Below, in pieces: positions 1 through 5,147 of a stretch of DNA of 8,396 bases. The notes under the pieces are model-generated. The model ran no database searches. It saw only the letters and a list, made by a program, of their open reading frames with translations, and was not told where the DNA came from. The DNA is from Actinomycetales bacterium UBA1416 (GTDB lineage: Bacteria > Actinomycetota > Actinomycetes > Actinomycetales > Actinomycetaceae). The DNA lies in assembly GCA_002304945.1 (NCBI GenBank), contig DBPQ01000142.1, forward strand, positions 1-8,396, read 5' to 3'. How positions within the stretch are numbered: the stretch's first letter is position 1; each line of letters begins with the position of its first letter. Made by a program: the position numbers and the translations under genes.

Positions 1-339
1 GGTCACGGTGAGCGGGTCGTCCGAGGTCTTCTCGTAGGTGCCGAAGGACTCGTCGCGGACGAGGTTCAGGTCCCCGTCGTAGTAGTTGAAACCGCTCTGC
101 ATGAAGTACAGGACGTTGGCGTTCGCGGTGGCGTTACCGGTCGCGCTGTCCGAGTTGTACTCGTAGAAGCTCTGGTTCCAGCCGATGGACACCGCGCTGG
201 GCGCGGTGGTGTCGCCGGTCTCGGTGCCGGTGGCTTCGCCGCCGCCGTCACCACCGTTGCCGGTGTCCGGCGTGCTGCACGCCGAGAGAGCGAGCGCGCC
301 GGCTGCGGCAATCGCAGCGGCGGCAGTAAGTCGCCTCAT
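1..339 (-). CDS. ABC transporter substrate-binding lipoprotein, family 5 type (partial)
   Basis: Only the first 113 codons are present; the gene runs off the left edge. The start is the ATG at 339-337, preceded by a strong AGGAGG (350-355 on the minus strand). The N-terminus is a lipoprotein signal: Met-Arg-Arg, an Ala-rich hydrophobic stretch (about residues 4-18) and the lipobox Leu-Ser-Ala-Cys, so Cys21 should be lipidated and anchor the mature protein outside the membrane. A Gly/Thr/Asp-rich linker (about 22-52) follows. The folded domain then begins with VSIGWNQSFYEYN and later YYDGDLNLVRDESFGTYE. This resembles the start of actinobacterial peptide/nickel-type (SBP_bac_5) solute-binding proteins, which full-length run to roughly 500-600 residues. 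It probably captures oligopeptides or another solute for an ABC importer whose other genes would lie further left. The lipoprotein call is firm; the family is likely; the ligand is unknown. Confidence 0.8.
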   Translation of the reverse strand, partial: MRRLTAAAAIAAAGALALSACSTPDTGNGGDGGGEATGTETGDTTAPSAVSIGWNQSFYEYNSDSATGNATANANVLYFMQSGFNYYDGDLNLVRDESFGTYEKTSDDPLTVT

Positions 340-349
340 TGTCAATCTT

Positions 350-355
350 CCTCCT
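350..355 (-). promoter_or_regulatory. Strong Shine-Dalgarno site of the lipoprotein gene
   Basis: On the minus strand AGGAGG lies 10 bases before the ATG at 339. It is the strongest ribosome binding site of the window and fixes this start. It contrasts with the DUF2249 and permease genes, which have none. Confidence 0.8.
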
Positions 356-395
356 GTTGGGGGGTTTTGTTGATGCCCATGGACCGGGGCCCGGA

Positions 396-418
396 CAACT
401 GTCTACACAAGACAATTG
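396..418. promoter_or_regulatory. Operator-like imperfect palindrome upstream of the lipoprotein gene
   Basis: The arms CAACTGTCT (396-404) and AGACAATTG (410-418) are reverse complements at 8 of 9 positions around the 5-base centre ACACA. The site begins 57 bases upstream of the lipoprotein start, in a noticeably AT-richer patch of a GC-rich window. Size and symmetry suit a dimeric transcription factor of the LacI or GntR type controlling the transporter. No regulator gene is in the window and no clear -10/-35 pair was found beside it, so the role is inferred. Confidence 0.35.
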
Positions 419-539
419 CGAGAGTACCTGTGCCCCTGCTGTGATGGGGATCGCAGGCCGTACTCCGAACCGCATTGTTATGGAGTCGAAACTGTATGTC
501 ACGTGGGTCACATCCACGAACTCGGCGTGGGCGGCGGTG

Positions 540-571
540 GGTCTGCCCCTACCTCAAGGGCTCCGCAGACC
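540..571 (+). repeat. Interrupted stem-loop
   Basis: GGTCTGC (540-546) pairs with GCAGACC (565-571), and inside it CCCT (547-550) pairs with AGGG (557-560), leaving the loop ACCTCA and a 4-base bulge CTCC. As RNA on the plus strand this would be a compact 11-pair hairpin, ending 10 bases before the next stem. It is structure only; there is no direct evidence of function. Confidence 0.4.
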
Positions 572-581
572 AGGATCAGCT

Positions 582-619
582 CGGCGTGTCACCCATGACA
601 CGCCGTTCCCTTTTAATTC
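582..619 (+). terminator. Possible intrinsic terminator, no gene in front
   Basis: CGGCGTGTCA (582-591) and TGACACGCCG (596-605) are perfect reverse complements with a 4-base loop CCCA. TTCCCTTTTAATT follows directly. A 10-bp GC-rich stem with a tetraloop and a T-rich tail fits a plus-strand terminator, though the T run is broken by CCC. Because the stem is a perfect palindrome, a protein-binding operator is the alternative. Confidence 0.45.
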
Positions 620-635
620 CATTGGTGTAATTTTT

Positions 636-666
636 GCCCACCGCTTGCACTGCGGCGGCGGTGGGC
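636..666. repeat. 8-bp inverted repeat beside a T run
   Basis: GCCCACCG (636-643) and CGGTGGGC (659-666) are perfect reverse complements with a 15-base loop. TTTTT lies before the stem on the plus strand, so it reads as AAAAA after the stem on the minus strand. It is therefore not a standard terminator in either direction. It overlaps a possible -35 element, TTGCAC (645-650). Confidence 0.35.
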
Positions 667-673
667 GCACACT

Positions 674-855
674 GTCTGTACGCCTCCTCGAGGGGAGGCG
701 GGCGGCAGGCAAACGACGTCCTGACCTGCGGGTTCATCCTGCGGGGCGGCCAGAACGAGGCTGTGGGCGAGGCGCACCAGCCGCAGTTCGGAGGCGTTCA
801 CCTCTGGACGACCGAGGCCGGGACCAAGGCTTATTTGGTCCCGGCCTCACCTTTT
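674..855 (+). ncRNA. Candidate small RNA ending at an intrinsic terminator
   Basis: A strong terminator at 814-855 implies that something is transcribed into it, yet no convincing gene precedes it. A possible promoter is TTGCAC (645-650), a 17-base spacer and CACACT (668-673), giving a transcript start near 680. The transcript would open with the hairpin CGCCTCC/GGAGGCG (681-687 with 694-700) and run about 170 bases. No known RNA family was recognised: it lacks the signatures I know for SRP RNA and for TPP, cobalamin, FMN, SAM and guanidine-I riboswitches. An unannotated small protein or a leader for the DUF2249 gene are alternatives. Both ends are estimates. Confidence 0.25.
814..855 (+). 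terminator. Strong intrinsic terminator
   Basis: The arms GAGGCCGGGACCAA (814-827) and TTGGTCCCGGCCTC (835-848) are perfect reverse complements over 14 bases around a 7-base loop. ACCTTTTGC follows. This is the best terminator in the window and points along the plus strand. It sits 115 bases before the DUF2249 start and after a stretch without a recognised gene, so it would insulate the downstream genes or end a small RNA. With no T run on the other side it is unlikely to end minus-strand transcripts. Confidence 0.72.
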
Positions 856-904
856 GCTCCGGACCCCGGGCCGCCCCGCCACCATCACCGCTCCGGGCCA
901 CTGG

Positions 905-921
905 CGCCTCACCACGAGGCG
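905..921. repeat. 6-bp inverted repeat upstream of the DUF2249 promoter
   Basis: CGCCTC (905-910) and GAGGCG (916-921) pair perfectly around ACCAC. The centre lies about 45 bases upstream of the proposed -10 element, where an activator could bind. In DNA this GC-rich a stem of this size can arise by chance. Confidence 0.25.
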
Positions 922-956
922 GGCGCTCCCCTCGATTTCCGACGGCCGGAACCGTG

Positions 957-962
957 TAAATT
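957..962 (+). promoter_or_regulatory. -10 element for a leaderless DUF2249 transcript
   Basis: TAAATT fits the actinobacterial -10 pattern TANNNT and ends 7 bases before the ATG at 970. Transcription would then begin at or next to the A of the start codon. There is no purine-rich ribosome binding site in those 7 bases, which agrees with a leaderless mRNA. No good -35 hexamer was found. Confidence 0.5.
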
Positions 963-969
963 GGGCGCC

Positions 970-1272
970 ATGGTCAAGTCGAACATCACCCTGGGCGCCA
1001 CCACCCGCGCGGGCGAGGGCTGCGGCTGCGGCCGCCACGCCGTCGCCGACCCGGAACTGGACGCCCGCGCGATCCCGCCCACGATCCGCCACGGCGCGAT
1101 CTTCGGTGCGCTCGACTCGGTCCAGCCGGGCTACGGCGTCGTCATCGTGGCCCCGCACGACCCGGTGCCGCTCATCGCCCAGGTCGCCGAGCGCTTCGAC
1201 GGCGCGTTCAGCGTGGAGTACCTCGAACGTGGCCCCGAGGCGTGGCGCATCCGGTTCGGCCGCAGCGCCTGA
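970..1272 (+). CDS. DUF2249 domain protein with N-terminal Cys-x-Cys-x2-His
   Basis: The product has 100 residues. From about residue 30 to 97 it follows the DUF2249 pattern: LDARAIPP, then RHGAIFGALD, a central PGYGVVIVAPHDPVPLIAQ with His63-Asp64-Pro65, and a C-terminal GPEAWRIRF. The family has no firmly established activity; members occur alone or fused to hemerythrin-like or other redox domains and are often near genes for anaerobic or nitrogen-oxide metabolism. The N-terminal extension carries Cys18, Cys20 and His23, which could bind a metal together with conserved His41 or His63; that is inference. The ATG at 970 is preferred because the domain and the Cys motif both follow it and a -10 element ends 7 bases upstream. 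The gene stands alone between the strong terminator and the permease. Confidence 0.85.
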   Translation: MVKSNITLGATTRAGEGCGCGRHAVADPELDARAIPPTIRHGAIFGALDSVQPGYGVVIVAPHDPVPLIAQVAERFDGAFSVEYLERGPEAWRIRFGRSA

Positions 1273-1292
1273 CCGGCACGCCCCCGGCACCG

Positions 1293-1322
1293 TTCGACGG
1301 CGGCGCCCACCGGTGCCACAGT
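1293..1322 (+). promoter_or_regulatory. Possible leaderless promoter of the permease gene
   Basis: TTCGAC (1293-1298), an 18-base spacer and CACAGT (1317-1322) could be -35 and -10 elements. CACAGT differs from TANNNT at its first base and ends 7 bases before the ATG at 1330, the same spacing as for the DUF2249 gene. The 57-base gap has no Shine-Dalgarno-like sequence, which supports a transcript starting at the ATG. Readthrough from the DUF2249 gene would be the alternative. Confidence 0.4.
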
Positions 1323-1329
1323 GGTCCCC

Positions 1330-2805
1330 ATGAGCGAGATCAAGCACCCCGCGACCCTCGACGCGGAGCAGCGCCGCACCCAGATCGAGATGAACGGCAT
1401 CGAGGTCATCGACGAGTCCGAGCGCACGGCGAAGCCGTCCGACCTCTTCTGGCCGTGGTTCGCCGCGAACGTCTCGGTGTTCGGGATCAGCTATGCGGCC
1501 TTCGTCTACGGCTTCGGGGTCTCCTTCGGCCAGGCGGTGCTGGTGGCGGCGATCGGCATCACGATCTCCTTCGCGCTCGTCGGCATCATCGCGATCGCCG
1601 GCAAGCGTGGCTCCGCCCCCACGATGGTGCTCTCCCGCGCGGCGTTCGGGGTGACGGGCCAACGCGTCCCGGGGTACGTCTCCTGGCTGGTCTCGATCGG
1701 CTGGGAGACCTTCCTCGCCATCATGGCCACCCTCGCCACCGCCACGGTCTTCGAGCGGCTCGGCTGGGGTGGCGGCACGACCACGAAGATCCTGGCCGCC
1801 GCCTTCACCGCGGCCGTCATCGTGCTCGCCTCCGTGGCCGGCTACCACATCATCATGCGGTTGCAGTCGATCCTCACGTGGGCGACGGGCGCGATGACCA
1901 TCGTCTACATCGCCCTCACCCTGGACGAGCTGGACTGGGCCGCCATCGGCGCGATCCCCTCCGGCTCGGCGCAGGCGGTGATCGGTGCACTGGTGATGGT
2001 GATGACCGGGTTCGGCCTCGGCTGGATCAACATCGCCGCGGACTGGTCCCGCTACCAGTCCCGTGACGCCTCCGGCGCGAAGATCGTCGCCTGGAACACC
2101 TTCGGCGGCGCGATCGCCCCCGTGATCCTCGTGACCTACGGCCTCCTGCTCGCCGGTTCCCGCCCGGACCTCCAGGACGGCATCGCCGCCGACCCGATCG
2201 GCACCCTCGCCGAGGTCCTGCCCACGTGGTTCCTCCTGCCGTTCCTCATCACCGCCGTGCTCGCCCTCATCTCCGGCGCCGTGCTCGGCATCTACTCCTC
2301 GGGCCTCACCCTCCTCTCCCTCGGTGTGCGGATCCCCCGCCCGGCCGCCGCCTTCATCGACGGCATGATCCTCACCGCCGGCACAGTCTGGGTGGTCTTC
2401 TTCGCCCAGGACTTCCTCGGGCCGTTCCAGTCCTTCCTCATCACCCTCGGCGTCCCGCTCGCCGCGTGGGCGGGCGTCATGATCGCGGACATCACGCTGC
2501 GCCAGCGCGAGTACGACGAACTCGCCCTGTTCGACGCCAAGGGGATCTACGGCGCCTGGGACTGGACCTCCGTGATCACCATGGTGGTCGCCTCGGTGAT
2601 CGGATGGGGCCTCGTGATCAACGCGTTCGCCGATGAGGCCGCCTGGAACAACTGGCAGGGCTACCTGCTCGGTCCGCTCGGCCTCGGCGGCCGCGACGGG
2701 GACTGGGCGTGGGCGAACATCGGAGTCCTTGCCGCGCTGCTCATCGGGTTCGGCGTCACGTACGTCGCCCGTCGCGGCACCGTCGCACGCCAGGAGGGCC
2801 GATGA
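1330..2805 (+). CDS. NCS1-family permease (purine-cytosine permease type)
   Basis: The 491-residue product is an integral membrane protein of the nucleobase:cation symporter-1 family (Transp_cyt_pur), normally about 420-500 residues with 12 membrane segments. A hydrophilic N-terminus (1-38) is followed by the first segment at WPWFAANVSVFGISYAAF (about 41-58). Family hallmarks are GKRGSAPTMVLSRAAFGVTG (91-110), the TM6-region GFGLGWINIAADWSRY (227-242) and GIYSSGLTLLSLG (320-332). Known members import cytosine, uracil, allantoin, hydantoins, thiamine or hydroxymethylpyrimidine, using H+ or Na+. The substrate here cannot be told. The coupled cysteine hydrolase suggests an amide-containing or N-heterocyclic compound that is then hydrolysed. 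An in-frame GTG at 1321 would add three residues; ATG 1330 is chosen for the -10 spacing. The stop overlaps the next start. Confidence 0.9.
   Translation: MSEIKHPATLDAEQRRTQIEMNGIEVIDESERTAKPSDLFWPWFAANVSVFGISYAAFVYGFGVSFGQAVLVAAIGITISFALVGIIAIAGKRGSAPTMVLSRAAFGVTGQRVPGYVSWLVSIGWETFLAIMATLATATVFERLGWGGGTTTKILAAAFTAAVIVLASVAGYHIIMRLQSILTWATGAMTIVYIALTLDELDWAAIGAIPSGSAQAVIGALVMVMTGFGLGWINIAADWSRYQSRDASGAKIVAWNTFGGAIAPVILVTYGLLLAGSRPDLQDGIAADPIGTLAEVLPTWFLLPFLITAVLALISGAVLGIYSSGLTLLSLGVRIPRPAAAFIDGMILTAGTVWVVFFAQDFLGPFQSFLITLGVPLAAWAGVMIADITLRQREYDELALFDAKGIYGAWDWTSVITMVVASVIGWGLVINAFADEAAWNNWQGYLLGPLGLGGRDGDWAWANIGVLAALLIGFGVTYVARRGTVARQEGR
2792..2797 (+). promoter_or_regulatory. Shine-Dalgarno site inside the permease 3' end
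   Basis: AGGAGG ends 4 bases before the ATG at 2802, which overlaps the permease stop as ATGA. It decides the hydrolase start against in-frame codons further upstream and points to coupled translation of transporter and enzyme. Confidence 0.7.
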
Positions 2806-3392
2806 CCGCGACAGGCGGTCCGGGGTCGGCCCCGGACACGCCGTCGAGCACGCCCTGGTTGGTGGTCGTCGATCCCCAGCGGATCTTCGCCGCCCCCGAC
2901 TCCGCGTGGGGCTCGCCCATGTGGCCCGACGCCGTCGCCAACGTCCGCCGGCTGGTGCCCGCCTTCGCCGGACGCGTCATCGTGACGCGCTGGGTCGCGC
3001 CGCCCGAGCCGCGGGTCGGCTCGTGGCGGGCCTACATGGAGGCCTGGCCCTTCGCCGACCACCCCGCGGACCACGCGCTGTTCGACGTCGTCGACGAGGT
3101 TGCCGGGCTCGGCGACCACACGCTGACGGCGACGACGTTCGGCAAGTGGGACCAGCTCGTCGGCGTCACCGGACCGACGCCGCACCTGGTGGTCACCGGC
3201 GTCTCCACGGACTGCTGCGTGATCTCCACCGCGCTGCCCGCCGCCGACGCGGGCGCAACCCTGACCGTCGTGAGCGACGCGTGCGCCGGCTCCACGCCGG
3301 AGAACCACCGTGCGGCCCTGGACGTCATGGCGCTCTACCCGCCGCAGATCACCCTGCGGACCACGGACGAGGTGCTCGCGGCCCGCACCTGA
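2802..3392 (+). CDS. Isochorismatase-family cysteine hydrolase
   Basis: The 196-residue product has the usual length and motifs of the isochorismatase-like fold. The catalytic triad is visible: Asp24 in LVVVDPQ, Lys115 in TTFGKWD and Cys139 in TGVSTDCCVIST, just after the loop that normally carries the cis-peptide bond. There is no signal peptide, so it should act in the cytoplasm. The family includes nicotinamidase, N-carbamoylsarcosine amidase, biuret hydrolase, ureidoacrylate hydrolase (RutB) and true isochorismatases. The context argues against siderophore synthesis, since there are no ent/dhb-type genes; hydrolysis of an amide brought in by the permease is more likely. The gene overlaps the permease stop by 4 bases and has a strong ribosome site. 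The first 17 residues are Pro/Gly/Thr-rich and probably disordered. The fold is nearly certain; the substrate is unknown. Confidence 0.88.
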   Translation: MTATGGPGSAPDTPSSTPWLVVVDPQRIFAAPDSAWGSPMWPDAVANVRRLVPAFAGRVIVTRWVAPPEPRVGSWRAYMEAWPFADHPADHALFDVVDEVAGLGDHTLTATTFGKWDQLVGVTGPTPHLVVTGVSTDCCVISTALPAADAGATLTVVSDACAGSTPENHRAALDVMALYPPQITLRTTDEVLAART

Positions 3393-3395
3393 ACC

Positions 3396-3435
3396 CGCTC
3401 GCCCGTCCGCCACCTCCCCGAGCGCCTCTGTTTGA
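3396..3435 (+). terminator. Weak terminator candidate after the hydrolase gene
   Basis: CGCTCG (3396-3401) can pair with CGAGCG (3419-3424) across a 17-base loop, followed by CCTCTGTTTGA. The loop is long and the T run is only three bases, so the signal is weak, but it lies just 4 bases after the hydrolase stop, where a terminator would be expected. Confidence 0.25.
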
Positions 3436-3463
3436 TCGACGGCCCACGTCACCGGCCGGAGCG

Positions 3464-3469
3464 TAGGGT
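3464..3469 (+). promoter_or_regulatory. Possible -10 element for the oxidoreductase-nifJ operon
   Basis: TAGGGT fits the actinobacterial -10 pattern TANNNT. Transcription from it would start near 3476 and give a leader of about 29 bases that contains the ribosome site GGAGG (3494-3498). TTGATC at 3432-3437 is too far away (26 bases) to be its -35. The 112-base gap and the weak terminator before it support a separate promoter. Confidence 0.4.
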
Positions 3470-3504
3470 TGGGACCACCCGTTCCGCTCCAATGGAGGAC
3501 GCTG

Positions 3505-5136
3505 ATGGACCCGACCCGCCGTGACATGACGGAGTTGCCCGACCTGTCCCACGCCGCCCACCGCGCCGGACCGGTCCGGTCCCGCATGCCGATCTACGTG
3601 GACCTGCTGCCGCCCTGCAACCAGGCGTGCCCGGCCGGGGAGAACATCCAGGAGTGGCTGCGCCTCGTGAAGGCGAACGAGGACGAGGCAGCGTGGCGCG
3701 AGCTGGTGCGGAACAACCCTTTCCCCGCCATCCACGGGCGTGTCTGCTACCACCCGTGCGAGACGGCCTGCAACCGGAAGGAACTCGACGGCGAGGTCTC
3801 CATCCACGCCGTCGAGCGCTACCTCGGTGACCTCGCGATCGAACGGGGCTGGCAGTTCACCCGGCCCCGCCACAGCACGGGCCGCCGCGTACTCGTGATC
3901 GGGGCGGGCCCGTCGGGCCTGTCGGCCGCGTACCAGTTGGCGATGCTCGGCCACGAGGTCGAGATCCGGGACGGCGCCCCCGCACCGGGCGGCATGATGC
4001 GGTACGGCATCCCGGAGTACCGGCTTCCCCGGGACGTCCTCGATGCCGAGATCGCCCGGGTCGCGAACCTCGGCGTCGCCATGGTCACGGACCACATGGT
4101 CTCCGACCTGCTGAAGGAACAGGTCGAGGGCCGGTTCGACGCCGTCTTCGTGGCGATCGGCGCCCACCTCTCCCGGCGGGTCGACATCCCGTCGATGGAC
4201 GCCTCCCGGATCGTCGACGCCGTCTCCTTCCTCCGCGACGTCGCCTCCGGCGTCCGGCCCGAGATCGGGTCGAAGGTCGCCGTCTACGGCGGCGGCAACA
4301 CCGCGATGGACGCCGCCCGCGTGGCCCGACGCCTCGGTGCGGAGGAGTCGATCATCGTCTACCGCCGCACGCAGGAGCAGATGCCGGCCCACGCCGTCGA
4401 GCGCGAGGAGGCCATGGCGGAGGGCGTGCAAATGAACTGGCTGCGCACCATCTCCTCCGTGGACGAGTCCGACCTGACGGTCGAGATCATGGAACTCGAC
4501 GAGAACGGCAGGCCGCGCGGCACCGGCCGCTACGAGCACCTCGAGGCGGACACGGTGATCCTCGCGCTCGGCCAGGAGACGGACTCCGGGTTCCTCCGGA
4601 AGATCCCGGGCATGCGCTTCGACCACGACGTCCTCAAGGTCGATCCGCGCACCCTCATGACCGACGTGCCCGGCATCTTCGCCGGCGGCGACGCCGTTCC
4701 CTCCGAACGGACCGTGACGGTGGGGGTGGGTCACGGCAAGCGGGCCGCCCGCCAGCTCGACGCCTGGCTCGCCAACCGGCCCGCGGTGGAACCCGTGAAG
4801 CACGAGGTGGCCACGTTCGACAAGCTGAACGTCTGGTACTTCGGCGACAACATGCGCACCACCCAGCCGGAACTCGAGCCCACCGCCCGGGTCACCGACT
4901 TCGACGAGATCGTCGGCGGCCTCACCACGGAGCAGGCGCACGTGGAGGCGGCCCGCTGCCTCTCCTGCGGCAACTGCTTCGAGTGCGACGGCTGCCTCGG
5001 GGCGTGCCCGGAGGACGCGATCATCAAGCTCGGCAAGGGCCGCCGCTACCGCTTCGACTACGAGAAGTGCACCGGGTGCGCCACCTGCTACGAGCAGTGC
5101 CCGGTCCACGCCATCGAGATGATCGCGGAACGCTGA
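3505..5136 (+). CDS. GltD-like FAD/NAD(P)H oxidoreductase with C-terminal 2[4Fe-4S] ferredoxin domain
   Basis: The 543-residue product resembles the small subunit of glutamate synthase and related electron-transfer flavoproteins. In order: an N-terminal Fe-S helical domain (about 30-120) with Cys38, Cys42, Cys81, Cys85 and Cys89; an FAD-binding Rossmann motif VLVIGAGPSGLSAA (129-142) followed by PGGMMRYGIPEYRLP; an NAD(P)-binding motif VAVYGGGNTAMDAAR (258-272) with YRRTQEQMPA; and the closing flavin motif GIFAGGDAVPS (390-400). The C-terminal ferredoxin domain has Cys491-494-497-501-Pro and Cys522-525-528-532-Pro, enough for two [4Fe-4S] clusters, plus Cys485/Cys488. No glutamate synthase large subunit is nearby. 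nifJ starts 11 bases later, so the likely role is electron exchange between NAD(P) and ferredoxin or NifJ. The ATG at 3505 has GGAGG 6 bases upstream. It was also compared with PreT of dihydropyrimidine dehydrogenase, which lacks this C-terminal domain. Confidence 0.88.
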   Translation: MDPTRRDMTELPDLSHAAHRAGPVRSRMPIYVDLLPPCNQACPAGENIQEWLRLVKANEDEAAWRELVRNNPFPAIHGRVCYHPCETACNRKELDGEVSIHAVERYLGDLAIERGWQFTRPRHSTGRRVLVIGAGPSGLSAAYQLAMLGHEVEIRDGAPAPGGMMRYGIPEYRLPRDVLDAEIARVANLGVAMVTDHMVSDLLKEQVEGRFDAVFVAIGAHLSRRVDIPSMDASRIVDAVSFLRDVASGVRPEIGSKVAVYGGGNTAMDAARVARRLGAEESIIVYRRTQEQMPAHAVEREEAMAEGVQMNWLRTISSVDESDLTVEIMELDENGRPRGTGRYEHLEADTVILALGQETDSGFLRKIPGMRFDHDVLKVDPRTLMTDVPGIFAGGDAVPSERTVTVGVGHGKRAARQLDAWLANRPAVEPVKHEVATFDKLNVWYFGDNMRTTQPELEPTARVTDFDEIVGGLTTEQAHVEAARCLSCGNCFECDGCLGACPEDAIIKLGKGRRYRFDYEKCTGCATCYEQCPVHAIEMIAER

Positions 5137-5142
5137 GGAGAG
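5137..5142 (+). promoter_or_regulatory. Shine-Dalgarno site of nifJ
   Basis: GGAGAG directly follows the stop codon of the oxidoreductase gene and ends 5 bases before the nifJ ATG at 5148. With a gap of only 11 bases, nifJ must be in the same operon. Confidence 0.65.
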
Positions 5143-5147
5143 ACGCC

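Larger units (their letters stand above)
340..969. other. 630-base divergent intergenic region
   Basis: No reading frame here has a credible start, ribosome binding site and stop together. Frames that stay open do so because the DNA is GC-rich, and their peptides resemble nothing recognised. What it does hold is structure: a palindrome (396-418), a compact stem-loop (540-571), a 10-bp stem followed by T-rich DNA (582-619), an 8-bp stem (636-666), a 7-bp stem (681-700), a 14-bp intrinsic terminator (814-855), a 6-bp stem (905-921) and the -10 element of the DUF2249 gene (957-962). The 11-base string GCGGCGGTGGG occurs twice (531-541 and 655-665). Confidence 0.7.

Noticed and set aside
636..666. 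8-bp stem next to TTTTT as a terminator
   Set aside because: The T run is on the wrong side: it precedes the stem on the plus strand and becomes an A run on the minus strand.
613..801. A small minus-strand frame in the gap, 62 codons from a GTG
   Set aside because: Its first half has coding-like third positions, but there is no ribosome site, the tail becomes AT-rich and unlike protein, and it crosses several inverted repeats.
634..1272. A plus-strand extension of the DUF2249 frame upstream to 634
   Set aside because: It would translate through the 14-bp terminator stem and the -10 element and adds 112 residues not matching DUF2249 proteins. ATG 970 fits the domain.
3349..5109. A long minus-strand frame (586 codons) opposite the GltD-like gene
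   Set aside because: Same GC-driven shadow effect; the composition is low-complexity and the plus frame has clear FAD, NAD(P) and Fe-S motifs.
3505..5136. Reading the GltD-like gene as PreT, the NAD-binding subunit of dihydropyrimidine dehydrogenase, in a pyrimidine pathway with the permease and hydrolase
   Set aside because: No PreA-like partner is present, the C-terminal ferredoxin domain does not belong to PreT, and the gene is tightly linked to nifJ while separated from the hydrolase by 112 bases with its own promoter candidate.
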